Positions 1-7,745 of a stretch of DNA of 64,000 bases are shown here, one piece after another. This stretch comes from CALBPI01 sp038529355. GTDB lineage: Bacteria > Pseudomonadota > Gammaproteobacteria > Steroidobacterales > Woeseiaceae. A program made the position numbers and the translations under genes. The notes under the pieces are model-generated. The model was not told the DNA's origin. It saw only the letters and a program-made list of their open reading frames with translations, and did no database searches. The stretch spans positions 1 through 64,000 of the forward strand of contig JBCBDU010000015.1 of assembly GCA_038529355.1 (NCBI GenBank). Reading direction: 5' to 3'. The first letter of the stretch is position 1. Each line of letters starts with the position of its first letter.

Positions 1-649
1 CGAACACCTCACAAAACTTGACCAGCGTCGACGGGTTCAAACTCATTAGGCAATGCAGCGGGCCTTGAAGCGCCAAACGCGCGGCAGCGTAGTAGCGATG
101 CTCGGCGTTGCTGATCGCCGTGAGCTGACGTGGGATCGGCCAACGATCTTTGGCCTGGAAGCCTTGCATGCGTTGATTCCAGAACGTCGTCTCCGATAGC
201 TCGGGAATATTGTCGGCGTTGCGCTGGCTATGGCCCGAATCGCCGAAGTTGGCGATGAACTTGCCTTCTTTCAAGGCAGGGTGGTCGGCGTACACGTGCT
301 CCCAGAACGCAGCAAATGCACGCGCCTTTTGACGGATCAGTGTGCTTGTGACGGGAATCTTTTTCGGTGCTGCTGATGAGCCGCTGGTCAGGAAATAGGC
401 GGCAATGCGGTCGGTCGTGAAGTTGTCGCGATCACGCCAATAGTCCTCGACACCTGCCACGTCGTCATAGGTCATCAATGGCAGGCGCGCGTAATCCTTG
501 CTGTCGTGAATGCTCGCGAAGTCGTGAAACTGGCCGTAGCGGCACGTCTGTTGCGCTTGCAGCAGCGCAAGCAGTGCCGTCTGCTGTTGTTCGGCGAGAT
601 TGCGCAATTCTGCGTCGTCCGGCGCTTTGTTCGGTGTCGGTATCGTCAT
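1..649 (-). CDS. GH3 auxin-responsive promoter family protein (3' end outside window)
   Basis: The minus strand is open from an ATG at 649 to the window edge, giving the first 216 residues; the rest lies outside. Residues 85-101 read YFLTSGSSAAPKKIPVT, the phosphate-binding signature of the adenylate-forming superfamily in the form used by GH3 proteins, and residues around 200 read LMSLNPSTLV, a typical GH3 segment. Plant GH3 enzymes adenylate acyl substrates and conjugate them to amino acids. Bacterial members are common but mostly uncharacterised, so the substrate here is unknown. It is divergent from the Hpt/GTPase locus and shares the 650-783 promoter region with it. Family assignment is firm; function is not. 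Confidence 0.82.
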   Translation of the reverse strand, partial: MTIPTPNKAPDDAELRNLAEQQQTALLALLQAQQTCRYGQFHDFASIHDSKDYARLPLMTYDDVAGVEDYWRDRDNFTTDRIAAYFLTSGSSAAPKKIPVTSTLIRQKARAFAAFWEHVYADHPALKEGKFIANFGDSGHSQRNADNIPELSETTFWNQRMQGFQAKDRWPIPRQLTAISNAEHRYYAAARLALQGPLHCLMSLNPSTLVKFCEVF

Positions 650-783
650 TCGCAGGCACGCTGTCCGGAGGGTTCGGTGAAAAATCTGTGAACAATTGTA
701 GCGGTTTGTGTCGCGCAGTTGCGTGAGCTGCGTTTTACTATAGCTTACGCCCAGTTATCGATGTATTTTTGAGTTTGAATCGC

Positions 784-1110
784 ATGGAACAGGGACTCTC
801 CTATTCGCTGGTGGTGGACAACGAGGAAGACCAGCATCTGGTGGCGCGCTATCTCGAGCGGAAGGCGTCGCAGGTCAGCTTTCTACGTCAGTGTGTTGCC
901 GAAGAAAACTACGATGAGCTCTCTCGCACCGGTCATAAGCTGGTGGGATCGGGTGCAGCGTATGGCCTGCCGAGAATCACGGAGCTGGGGCGCGAATTGC
1001 ATGTGGCAGCATCAAAGCTCGAACACGCGGATTGCATCAACATCATTGACCGATTGGCGGATTTCGTCAGCCGAGTCAGCGTTGTGCCGCCGCAAACACA
1101 GGTCAGGTAG
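784..1110 (+). CDS. Hpt (histidine phosphotransfer) domain protein
   Basis: A 108-residue protein consisting almost only of an Hpt four-helix bundle. The motif GHKLVGSG at residues 50-57 places the phosphorylatable histidine at position 51, followed by a second helix containing LGRELHVAA, as usual for Hpt domains. The frame opens at a TTG (769), but ATG 784 is a more likely start. Hpt proteins shuttle phosphate between a hybrid kinase's receiver and a final response regulator. Here both partners are in the same locus: the OmpR-type regulator starts 6 bp downstream, and a hybrid kinase with its own receiver but no Hpt domain ends the locus at 6132. It is therefore inferred to be the intermediate of a local phosphorelay. 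Confidence 0.85.
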   Translation: MEQGLSYSLVVDNEEDQHLVARYLERKASQVSFLRQCVAEENYDELSRTGHKLVGSGAAYGLPRITELGRELHVAASKLEHADCINIIDRLADFVSRVSVVPPQTQVR

Positions 1111-1116
1111 CTTATC

Positions 1117-1824
1117 GTGAGAATTGCACTGCTTGAAGACGATCAGGATCAGTCAGACATTGTTAGCCGCTGGCTCGCAGATGTCGCACACCACATTTCC
1201 GTATTCTCTTCCGGCGAACAATTTCTGCCGGTCACGCATCGTGAATCGTTTGATCTGTTTCTGATCGACTGGGACCTTGGCAGCGGCATCAGCGGCGTGG
1301 AAGTGCTGCGTCACCTCCGAGAGCAGCGTGGCAGCAAGTCACCGATTATCTTCATTACGGCGAAAGACGCCGAAAACGATATTGTCGCCGCGCTCGATGC
1401 CGGCGCTGACGATTATCTGGTCAAACCATTGCGTGCCGGCGAGCTGGTCGCACGGGTGCGTGCCATGGCGCGCCGCGCCGGATTGATCGGCAACGCTGAT
1501 GATCACATTACGTTCGGTGAATTTACCTTCCAGCCCGGTCAGTGTCGCGTGACGGCCGGCGGCGAGCCGGTAGAGCTGACGCGGCGTGAATTCGAGTTGG
1601 CCCTGTTTTTGTTCCGCCATGCCGGCAGCCTGGTTTCGCGCCAGCACGTCTTGCGCGATCTGTGGGGGATAAAAGGCGATAGCGTGTATACTCGCACCGT
1701 TGATACACACATCAGCCGCATCAGGAAAAAGCTTGGTTTATCCGGTCAATACGGCTGGAAGCTATCTTCGGTCTACCAGCGGGGCTACCGCCTGAGTCAG
1801 GAGAGCGTCAACGCGGATTCGTAG
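1117..1824 (+). CDS. OmpR/PhoB-family response regulator
   Basis: A 235-residue two-domain regulator starting at GTG 1117, six bases after the Hpt stop. The N-terminal receiver has the acidic pair D8/D9, phosphoacceptor D51 in LIDWDL, T81 and K103 in LVKP. The C-terminal part (about 130-228) is a winged helix with the RRE-FELA and RTVDTHISRIRKKL elements typical of OmpR/PhoB recognition helices. It should bind DNA when phosphorylated, most simply by phosphate passed from the hybrid kinase at 4546-6132 through the adjacent Hpt protein. Target genes are not visible, though autoregulation of the locus would be usual for the family. Confidence 0.93.
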   Translation: MRIALLEDDQDQSDIVSRWLADVAHHISVFSSGEQFLPVTHRESFDLFLIDWDLGSGISGVEVLRHLREQRGSKSPIIFITAKDAENDIVAALDAGADDYLVKPLRAGELVARVRAMARRAGLIGNADDHITFGEFTFQPGQCRVTAGGEPVELTRREFELALFLFRHAGSLVSRQHVLRDLWGIKGDSVYTRTVDTHISRIRKKLGLSGQYGWKLSSVYQRGYRLSQESVNADS

Positions 1825-1852
1825 TGCAGGCTGAGCCATTGGGGAGAGTCAC

Positions 1853-2350
1853 GTGGCAGCGAGTAAAGCGCGTGCGCAAAAAACCAAAGTTTCGGCTGAA
1901 ACGACCGCGACATCACCGGATGCAGCAGATCTTGAGCGCTTGCGCGATATTCTGGTCGGCCCACAAGCCGATGTCTGGCAATCCAGACTGGATGCGTTCG
2001 TTAAAGACGTTAATGCCAGGTTTGATGCGATTGAACAGTCGATCGAACAGCAATTCGCGGCAACCAGCCAACGCATCACCAACGATCTGGCAGATTTGTC
2101 TACCCAGCTCAGCGATCTGTCACGTTCCAGTGACGGTGTGGCGCAAAAACTTGGTGATGAATTGGATCAGACGGCAAGCAAACTGACGCAAAGCATTGCC
2201 GATGTTGCCAGCGCCAGTGAGTCGGCCGAGCAACGGTTGCTGGAGCGTCTGAAGCAAGAGCTCGATCAGTTGCGCGCCAACAAAACCGATTCCGAACGAC
2301 TTGCCGGGCTAATGCGGAAGCTTGGTGATGAAATCCTTGGGCGCGACTAA
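1853..2350 (+). CDS. coiled-coil protein of the GTPase/phosphorelay locus
   Basis: A 165-residue soluble protein with no catalytic motif that I recognise; the start is GTG 1853. After a charged, low-complexity first 25 residues it is almost entirely helical with heptad-like spacing (for example repeated Leu/Ile in FDAIEQSIEQQF and LADLSTQLSDLS), so a long coiled coil is predicted. No signal peptide or membrane segment is visible. It sits between the response regulator and the membrane protein, with 26 bp to the next start, and is presumably co-transcribed. It may act as a cytoplasmic scaffold or an effector of the Ras-like GTPase encoded two genes downstream; that is inference from context only. 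Confidence 0.75.
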   Translation: MAASKARAQKTKVSAETTATSPDAADLERLRDILVGPQADVWQSRLDAFVKDVNARFDAIEQSIEQQFAATSQRITNDLADLSTQLSDLSRSSDGVAQKLGDELDQTASKLTQSIADVASASESAEQRLLERLKQELDQLRANKTDSERLAGLMRKLGDEILGRD

Positions 2351-2376
2351 CGCGTCCGACGGCCGGTATCTCCTGC

Positions 2377-4092
2377 GTGGGTGAGTTAGACGATATTCGC
2401 AGTATCTTGCTTCGGCGAGAGAATGATCGTGTTGCCGAGCTCGAGCAGCGTCTTGATGTGCACCGCCGGCGCGCCGCCGAGTTGGCTGCGGTTATGCCCG
2501 ATGCGCTGCGACAATCGCATGAGCAAGGTGGGTTGGCCGATGCGCTGAGCGAGCCGATGACCGATGCGGTGACACACACGATCCGCGACCGCCCCGAACA
2601 ATTTGCGCATGCACTGTTCCCGATCATGGGGCCGGCGATTCGGCGCGCTATCGCCGAAGCGCTCAAGAGTTTCACGCAACAGATTAATGATGCCGTTGAG
2701 CACTCGTTGACGCCGCGCGGACTGCGCTGGCGCATCGAGGCCAAACGCGCGGGCGTCAGTTTCAGTGAATATGTCCTGCGCCAGACGCGCACCTTCGATG
2801 TTGAGCAGCTGTTCGCGATAGAAACCGCGAGTGGCAAGTTGCTGGCGCATCACAGCGATGCAATGGCGACGTTGAAAGACAAGGACGCAGTCTCTGCGAT
2901 GTTTTCTGCGTTACAGTCTTTCGTTCAGGAATCATTCGTTGGCGACAATGCGGACGGATTGGAAATTGCGGAAATTTCCGGCAAGACCGTCTGGGCGGTG
3001 CACGGTACGCAGGCATCGTTGGCGGCCGTCATGTCCGGCACGCCGCCGCGCGCATTGCGGCGACACTTGCGCGATGCACTGGATGGATTGGAGCAACACC
3101 TGAGCAAAGCCGAGCGAGGAGGTGTTGATGACGCTGCGTTGTCGATTGGCGTGCAAAGCCATCTCGAAGGTGTCATGCAGATCTTGCCTGAGTCAACGGA
3201 GCCTGCGCGGAGTTGGCGTTGGTTCTCGGCGTCTGGTCTGCTGCTGTTGCTGGCGCTGGTCGCAATTGGCTGGTTCGCCTATCGATCGTGGCATGAATAT
3301 CATGACGCGCGGGTGGTGCGCGAGACGTTGGCGACCATGCCGGGCGTTGTGGTCCGCGATGTGCAATTCAGTGGCGAGCAAGGGCGCGTGCAATTGATGG
3401 TCGACCCGCTTGTCGATGATGTTGCGCAACGTCTGACTGATGCGGGCATCCCGGGCGATCGCCTAACATTGGAAACGACATCGTTCCTGTCGGTGCAGCC
3501 GGAGCTGGTATTGCAGCGCGCACAACGTGCGTTGTCGCCACCGGCTGGTGTGGCCTTAGCGCTGCAGGACGGCCGCGTTGTTGTTGCCGGCGAGGCGCCT
3601 GCTCAGTGGTTGCAAGCGGCGGCGCTCAAATCCGCTGTGCTGCCCGGCGCCGAGATTATCGATTTCAATGTCGTTGCGAGCGACAGCGTCGATCCGGCGG
3701 CCGTCAAGGCGGCAGCGCTCTCAGAGATGCAGCGGTTGGCGCGTGACGTTGAGCGTCTGCGTATCCGTTTTGTGCAGCAAACCGATATCGTCGCAGAGGA
3801 TGCGACAGTGGTCTTGCAACTCGCGCAGTTGCTGACCGAGATCGATGAACAGGCGGCTTTGGCGCAGACGCAATACCAACTTGTCGTGTTGGGCGCGACC
3901 GATGAGTCGGGTGGCGACGCTATCAATGTGCCGTTGCGCCGTGCACGCGCGCAAGCGGTGCATGATTTGCTGGTGCAACAGCATCCGCCAAACCGTTGGC
4001 TGTCCGATATCAATATAGAAGCTGACGCAACGCAACTGGCCCGGCAGGCGAGTTTCATCGTGGCAATGAGCGCTACCGGAGAAGAGCTGTAG
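2377..4092 (+). CDS. single-span membrane protein: cytoplasmic sensor-like region plus periplasmic BON-like and OmpA-like C-terminus
   Basis: A 571-residue protein starting at GTG 2377. Residues 1-280 lack a signal peptide and are predicted cytoplasmic: a helical region (1-135), then a stretch at about 140-240 whose strand-helix-strand pattern resembles roadblock/longin domains, which in other systems bind small GTPases. A single strong membrane segment lies at 283-303. The periplasmic part carries two BON-like stretches (about 320-430) and an OmpA-like region (about 475-560) with GATDESGG and RRARAQAV, matching the peptidoglycan-binding TD...RA pattern. Its stop codon overlaps the GTPase start by one base, so translation is coupled. 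The most likely job is to connect cell wall or envelope state with the GTPase. The roadblock/longin reading is a suggestion; the membrane topology and OmpA-like end are better supported. Confidence 0.8.
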   Translation: MGELDDIRSILLRRENDRVAELEQRLDVHRRRAAELAAVMPDALRQSHEQGGLADALSEPMTDAVTHTIRDRPEQFAHALFPIMGPAIRRAIAEALKSFTQQINDAVEHSLTPRGLRWRIEAKRAGVSFSEYVLRQTRTFDVEQLFAIETASGKLLAHHSDAMATLKDKDAVSAMFSALQSFVQESFVGDNADGLEIAEISGKTVWAVHGTQASLAAVMSGTPPRALRRHLRDALDGLEQHLSKAERGGVDDAALSIGVQSHLEGVMQILPESTEPARSWRWFSASGLLLLLALVAIGWFAYRSWHEYHDARVVRETLATMPGVVVRDVQFSGEQGRVQLMVDPLVDDVAQRLTDAGIPGDRLTLETTSFLSVQPELVLQRAQRALSPPAGVALALQDGRVVVAGEAPAQWLQAAALKSAVLPGAEIIDFNVVASDSVDPAAVKAAALSEMQRLARDVERLRIRFVQQTDIVAEDATVVLQLAQLLTEIDEQAALAQTQYQLVVLGATDESGGDAINVPLRRARAQAVHDLLVQQHPPNRWLSDINIEADATQLARQASFIVAMSATGEEL

Positions 4093-4595
4093 TGGCGCCA
4101 CGTTTCAAAATTTGCGTGCTCGGCGAATTCGCGGTTGGCAAGACCAGCACGGTTGCGCGAGCTGTACGCAATGAGTTCTCCGCCAAGTACCAGACAACGG
4201 TAGGCGTCAGTATCGACATCAAGGAAATGCACGCAGACGACGGTACTGCGCTGAAAATGATCTTGTGGGACATTGCCGGAACCGAACGGTTGGCGACGCT
4301 TGATAAGCATTATCTGCAAGGACTGGATGGATACTTGCTGGTGGCCGACGGAACGCGCAGCGATACGCTGACGACAGCCACTAATTTGCACCGCGAGGTT
4401 GTAGCGGCACACGGGCCCAAACCATTTGTTGCACTCGTTAACAAGTCTGATCTGGTTTCGGAATGGACGGTCAGCGAAGATGCATTGAACGGCGCTGACG
4501 GTTTCGGCATTCATTGGAACGCGTGTAGTGCCAAACGAGGTGACAATGTCGAACAAGCGTTCCGACAACTCGCCAAAGCGCTCACTGCACGATAG
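4092..4595 (+). CDS. Ras/Rab-like small GTPase
   Basis: A 167-residue protein that is essentially one small-GTPase domain. All five G motifs are visible: G1 GEFAVGKT (11-18), G2 threonine at 35/36, G3 DIAGTE (60-65), G4 NKSD (117-120) and G5 SAK (146-148). The overall order and the WDIAGTERL segment are closer to the eukaryotic Ras/Rab style than to Era or EngA GTPases. The position of the Ras catalytic glutamine (Gln61) is Thr64 here, so intrinsic hydrolysis is expected to be slow and a GAP may be required, as in Rap proteins. There is no C-terminal lipidation cysteine, so membrane attachment would be through a partner. Start GTG 4092 overlaps the stop of the membrane protein; its 3' end overlaps the kinase gene by 50 bp. 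Confidence 0.93.
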   Translation: MAPRFKICVLGEFAVGKTSTVARAVRNEFSAKYQTTVGVSIDIKEMHADDGTALKMILWDIAGTERLATLDKHYLQGLDGYLLVADGTRSDTLTTATNLHREVVAAHGPKPFVALVNKSDLVSEWTVSEDALNGADGFGIHWNACSAKRGDNVEQAFRQLAKALTAR

Positions 4596-6132
4596 CGGCA
4601 ACCCTCTGCCGGATGCTGTGTTGCGCTCGTACGAGCGCTGGGTGGGCGATCAACTCAAACCCTTTTGTCTGGAATTCGATGTCGGCTTTGCCATGCTCGG
4701 CCAATGGGGTGAGGCGGCGCACTATGGTTTCGCCGATGTCGCTGTTGGTAGTGACATTGGCGATTTGGCGCCGTTTCTGATCGGGCTGGATACGACTGAG
4801 CCTGTCGCGCTGCGGTTCGTCTCGGATCGAGAGCAACGCCGTTTTCATGTGCTCGTGGTTGTCCATGACGCACGCCGGTTCGCCCTCTACGTCGATGCGC
4901 AGACCCAACACGACCGGCTGCAGCGCGCGCAGCAGCGATCGAACGATACGGCGCTGTTGTACGAGCGCCAGAACAAACTGGTTCAACAGCTCATTGATGC
5001 GAGTACCGAGCTGGACGCACGGCGGCGGGATGCCGAAGCCGAGGGGCAGCGCAAGCAGCGTTACCTGCATGCGATGTCGCACGACCTGAAGGCGCCGCTG
5101 CAGTCTTTGATGTTAACGATCGATGCGTTGCACAGTGACCCTGATTTATCCCCGACCAGCATCGACAGTGTCGCCCGATTGCGCGGCGCTGTGGAGCGTC
5201 AGGTTCAAGTGCTTGATGGTCTAATCGAGGAGGGGCGTTCGCAGCTGGATGTCGAGCGCTCCGCAACAGCTCCAGTCGATGTTGCTAATTTGATGGCGCA
5301 AATGAGTGAGATGTTTGCGCTGTTCGCCGCGGAAAAGGCACTACGTTTTGACATTGCGATTGCCGCGGATGTGCCCGGCGTATTGATGCTCGACGAGATC
5401 AAGTTGCGTCGGGTGCTGATTAACCTCATCGGCAATGCGATCAAATTCACCGAGCGTGGCGCGGTCCACGTTTCGGTGGGCGCCGATGCCGGGATGTTGG
5501 TTGTGTTGGTCGAAGATAGTGGTCCGGGCATCAAAGATGCCGATCGCGAGCGTATTTTCGAGCCCTATGAGCGCAGCGATACGCAAGCTGATGGCAGCGG
5601 TCTGGGGCTGGCGATCGTTGCACGTCTAATGAAACAGATGCATGGCCAGATCGCGTTGCTGCAGCTGCAAAGTCGCGGCAGTGCCTTTGAAATCCGGCTG
5701 CCGCTGGTGCCTGTGGTCGACGATATCCGGCAGGCGCTGCGTAGTGGTGATGTTGATGTACTGGTCTGCGACGATGATCGGGACATCACCGATCTGCTGA
5801 GCATGCAACTACGTCGCGCCGGTGTGTCTGTGCGCGTCTGTGACTCGCAGCAAACAGTGTTGGCGCGCATCGCAGAGAAGGCGCCGGACATCATCGTGCT
5901 GGATGCCCGTCTTGGGGATATGGCCGGTACCGATATCGCTCAGCAACTGCGCAAGCAAGGCAACATGATGCCGCTGCTGCTGTTTTCGTCCGTGAGCGCA
6001 GAGAACGGGCGACAGATGGCGCTAGCGTCAGGTTGCAACGATTTTCTCGCCAAACCGGTGTCGGCGAATGTGCTGCTCGAGCGCATCGAGCATATCCTGC
6101 AGGTCGCCGCGAGACGCGGCAGCAACGCGTAA
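4546..6132 (+). CDS. hybrid histidine kinase with C-terminal receiver
   Basis: A 528-residue soluble kinase. The start chosen is ATG 4546 because a GAGG ribosome-binding site lies five bases upstream; a GTG at 4528 is in frame but has no such site. Residues 1-120 form an unassigned, possibly PAS-like input region, followed by a coiled segment, HisKA with H179 in MSHDLKAP, an ATPase domain (N297, DSGPG, GSGLGL) and a receiver (about 403-522) with D453 and K503. No membrane segment is seen, so the signal probably arrives from protein partners, plausibly the GTPase whose gene it overlaps. It has a receiver but no Hpt domain, which fits phosphate transfer to the Hpt protein at 784-1110 and then to the OmpR-type regulator. 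Confidence 0.94.
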   Translation: MSNKRSDNSPKRSLHDSGNPLPDAVLRSYERWVGDQLKPFCLEFDVGFAMLGQWGEAAHYGFADVAVGSDIGDLAPFLIGLDTTEPVALRFVSDREQRRFHVLVVVHDARRFALYVDAQTQHDRLQRAQQRSNDTALLYERQNKLVQQLIDASTELDARRRDAEAEGQRKQRYLHAMSHDLKAPLQSLMLTIDALHSDPDLSPTSIDSVARLRGAVERQVQVLDGLIEEGRSQLDVERSATAPVDVANLMAQMSEMFALFAAEKALRFDIAIAADVPGVLMLDEIKLRRVLINLIGNAIKFTERGAVHVSVGADAGMLVVLVEDSGPGIKDADRERIFEPYERSDTQADGSGLGLAIVARLMKQMHGQIALLQLQSRGSAFEIRLPLVPVVDDIRQALRSGDVDVLVCDDDRDITDLLSMQLRRAGVSVRVCDSQQTVLARIAEKAPDIIVLDARLGDMAGTDIAQQLRKQGNMMPLLLFSSVSAENGRQMALASGCNDFLAKPVSANVLLERIEHILQVAARRGSNA

Positions 6133-6147
6133 AACCTTAGGTTTTTT
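6131..6147 (+). terminator. short intrinsic terminator after the GTPase/phosphorelay locus
   Basis: Immediately at the kinase stop codon, AAAACC (6131-6136) can pair with GGTTTT (6140-6145) across a three-base loop and is followed by more T residues. The stem is short and AT-rich, so termination may be partial. It is the only candidate between this locus and the exported protein at 6230. Confidence 0.45.
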
Positions 6148-6229
6148 ATGCTGTTGTGTGACGGCGTTCCACGTACAACGGGCGCTGTGACGGCATTATG
6201 GTGAACATCAAAGTGCTACGCCTGTGTTC

Positions 6230-7705
6230 ATGTCCAGAGCAACTGCAAAAATCATTGGCGGCGTCATGCTGGCGCTATCGGGACTGCTGTCGTTCGGCGC
6301 CAGCGCAGCGCCTGGCGATGTGCTGTTCAGTGATGATTTTGAGCGCAACGCGTTGGCACCGTGGACAACAGACAACACGTTTCGCTCTGGGATTCTCACC
6401 GGCGCCTCGGTGTCGTCGTCTGGCACGCGCGGGTTGTTTACCCGCCACAACGTCGTGACGACAACCAGTCCGACGTTCAGCACCAGCGTGCCGGCTGCCG
6501 AAGTGGCGCTGTGGGTGCGCCGCGGTAGTGATGCGTTCAGCGAATTTCCGGATCCCGGCGAGAACCTTGCGCTGGAGTATCGGCGCAACGATGGCAGTTG
6601 GGGAACGTTGCGCACATTTCCCGGCGGCGGCACACCAGGTCAGATTTTCCAGGAAAGTTTCATGTTGCCGGCCGACGGTCTGCATGCAAACTTTGCGGTG
6701 CGTGTACGCCAGACTGGCGGTTCCGGAAACGGTTTTGACTTCTACCATGTTGATGACGTGCGCGTGACCGAACGGTTGCCTTCCGATACGCTTGGCGTGG
6801 GTTCGTGCGACGACTTTTCCGCGGGGCTGTCGACCAACTGGACCGTGCAATCGTTTGGTGGCTCCGCCGGTACCAGCAGCGCAACGTTTCAGTCACCTAG
6901 TGCATCGCTGTTCACCAACGGCGCAGCGGTGACGGTCACATCGAATGCCATCGACGCCGCTGACCCGGCGTTTGATGCGCTGTCGATGTGGATACGTCGC
7001 GGCGCAGACAGCTTTAGCGAAAACCCGGATGGCCTCGAGGATTTTGCCATCGACTATCGGGATGACACCGGCGCATGGTTCACGCTTGAGCAGTTCTCCG
7101 GCGGCGGTACGCCCGGTCAGATTTTCGTTCGTAGCTATGCGATGCCGGATAACGCGCGACACAGCAATTTTGCGATTCGATTTCGCCAGCTGGGTGGTTC
7201 CGGCTCCTCGTTCGATTTCTGGCATGTCGACGATGTGTGTCTGGATGTGCGAGCGCTGCCGCAGCTGCGGGTAGCGAAAGTCAGCTCAACGATCTTTGAT
7301 CCCATCAACGGCAGCACTAACCCGTACGCCATTCCAGGCTCAGTGACGGAGTATCTGGTCAGCGTGACCAACGAAGGTACAGGTATTGTTGATGACGGCT
7401 CGCTGTTTGTGACCGACACGATATCGGCGAATGTCGCGCTGTTCGTCGATACGGGTCCTGGCGATCCGATACAGTTTGCCGATGGCGCCGTGGCCAGCGG
7501 GGTGAGCCTGGACTACGCAACCGGCGTGACGTTCAGCGACCAGCCTGGTGGCGGTGCGCCATACGACTACACACCGGTGCCCGATGCGCAAGGCTATGAC
7601 GGCAATATTACCGGCGTGCGTATCGTGTTCACCGGAATCATGGCGGCGGTTGATGGTTCCGGCTCGCCGTCATTCACGCTGCGCTTGTTGGCGCGCGTAG
7701 ATTAA
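6230..7705 (+). CDS. exported protein with two jelly-roll-like repeats and a DUF11-like C-terminus
   Basis: A 491-residue protein with a classical signal peptide ending at about GASA-AP. ATG 6230 is preferred over the in-frame GTG 6224. Two homologous blocks follow, about residues 28-183 and 190-345; each contains a FSDDFE/CDDFS opening, a W-RRG-D-FSE segment, the shared GGGTPGQIF motif and a FDF-HVDDV closing motif, suggesting lectin- or MAM-like beta-sandwich modules. The last 140 residues resemble DUF11-type surface repeats (TNEGTGIVDDG, VTDTI). No catalytic motif is visible. It is likely a secreted or surface adhesive protein. No sorting signal of the PEP-CTERM type is present at the C-terminus. 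Confidence 0.8.
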   Translation: MSRATAKIIGGVMLALSGLLSFGASAAPGDVLFSDDFERNALAPWTTDNTFRSGILTGASVSSSGTRGLFTRHNVVTTTSPTFSTSVPAAEVALWVRRGSDAFSEFPDPGENLALEYRRNDGSWGTLRTFPGGGTPGQIFQESFMLPADGLHANFAVRVRQTGGSGNGFDFYHVDDVRVTERLPSDTLGVGSCDDFSAGLSTNWTVQSFGGSAGTSSATFQSPSASLFTNGAAVTVTSNAIDAADPAFDALSMWIRRGADSFSENPDGLEDFAIDYRDDTGAWFTLEQFSGGGTPGQIFVRSYAMPDNARHSNFAIRFRQLGGSGSSFDFWHVDDVCLDVRALPQLRVAKVSSTIFDPINGSTNPYAIPGSVTEYLVSVTNEGTGIVDDGSLFVTDTISANVALFVDTGPGDPIQFADGAVASGVSLDYATGVTFSDQPGGGAPYDYTPVPDAQGYDGNITGVRIVFTGIMAAVDGSGSPSFTLRLLARVD

Positions 7706-7720
7706 ATAGGTTGTTGGCTA

Positions 7721-7737
7721 AGCGCCGGCGAGGCGCT
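7721..7737. terminator. GC hairpin between convergent genes
   Basis: AGCGCC (7721-7726) and GGCGCT (7732-7737) can form a six-pair stem between the converging genes ending at 7705 and 7746. There is no clear T tract on either strand, so it may be a weak or Rho-assisted stop, or chance. Confidence 0.25.
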
Positions 7738-7745
7738 GGCGTGCG

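Noticed and set aside
3603..4601. 332-codon minus-strand frame opposite the OmpA-like and GTPase genes
   Set aside because: It is antisense to two genes with clear conserved motifs and its residue composition is not protein-like.
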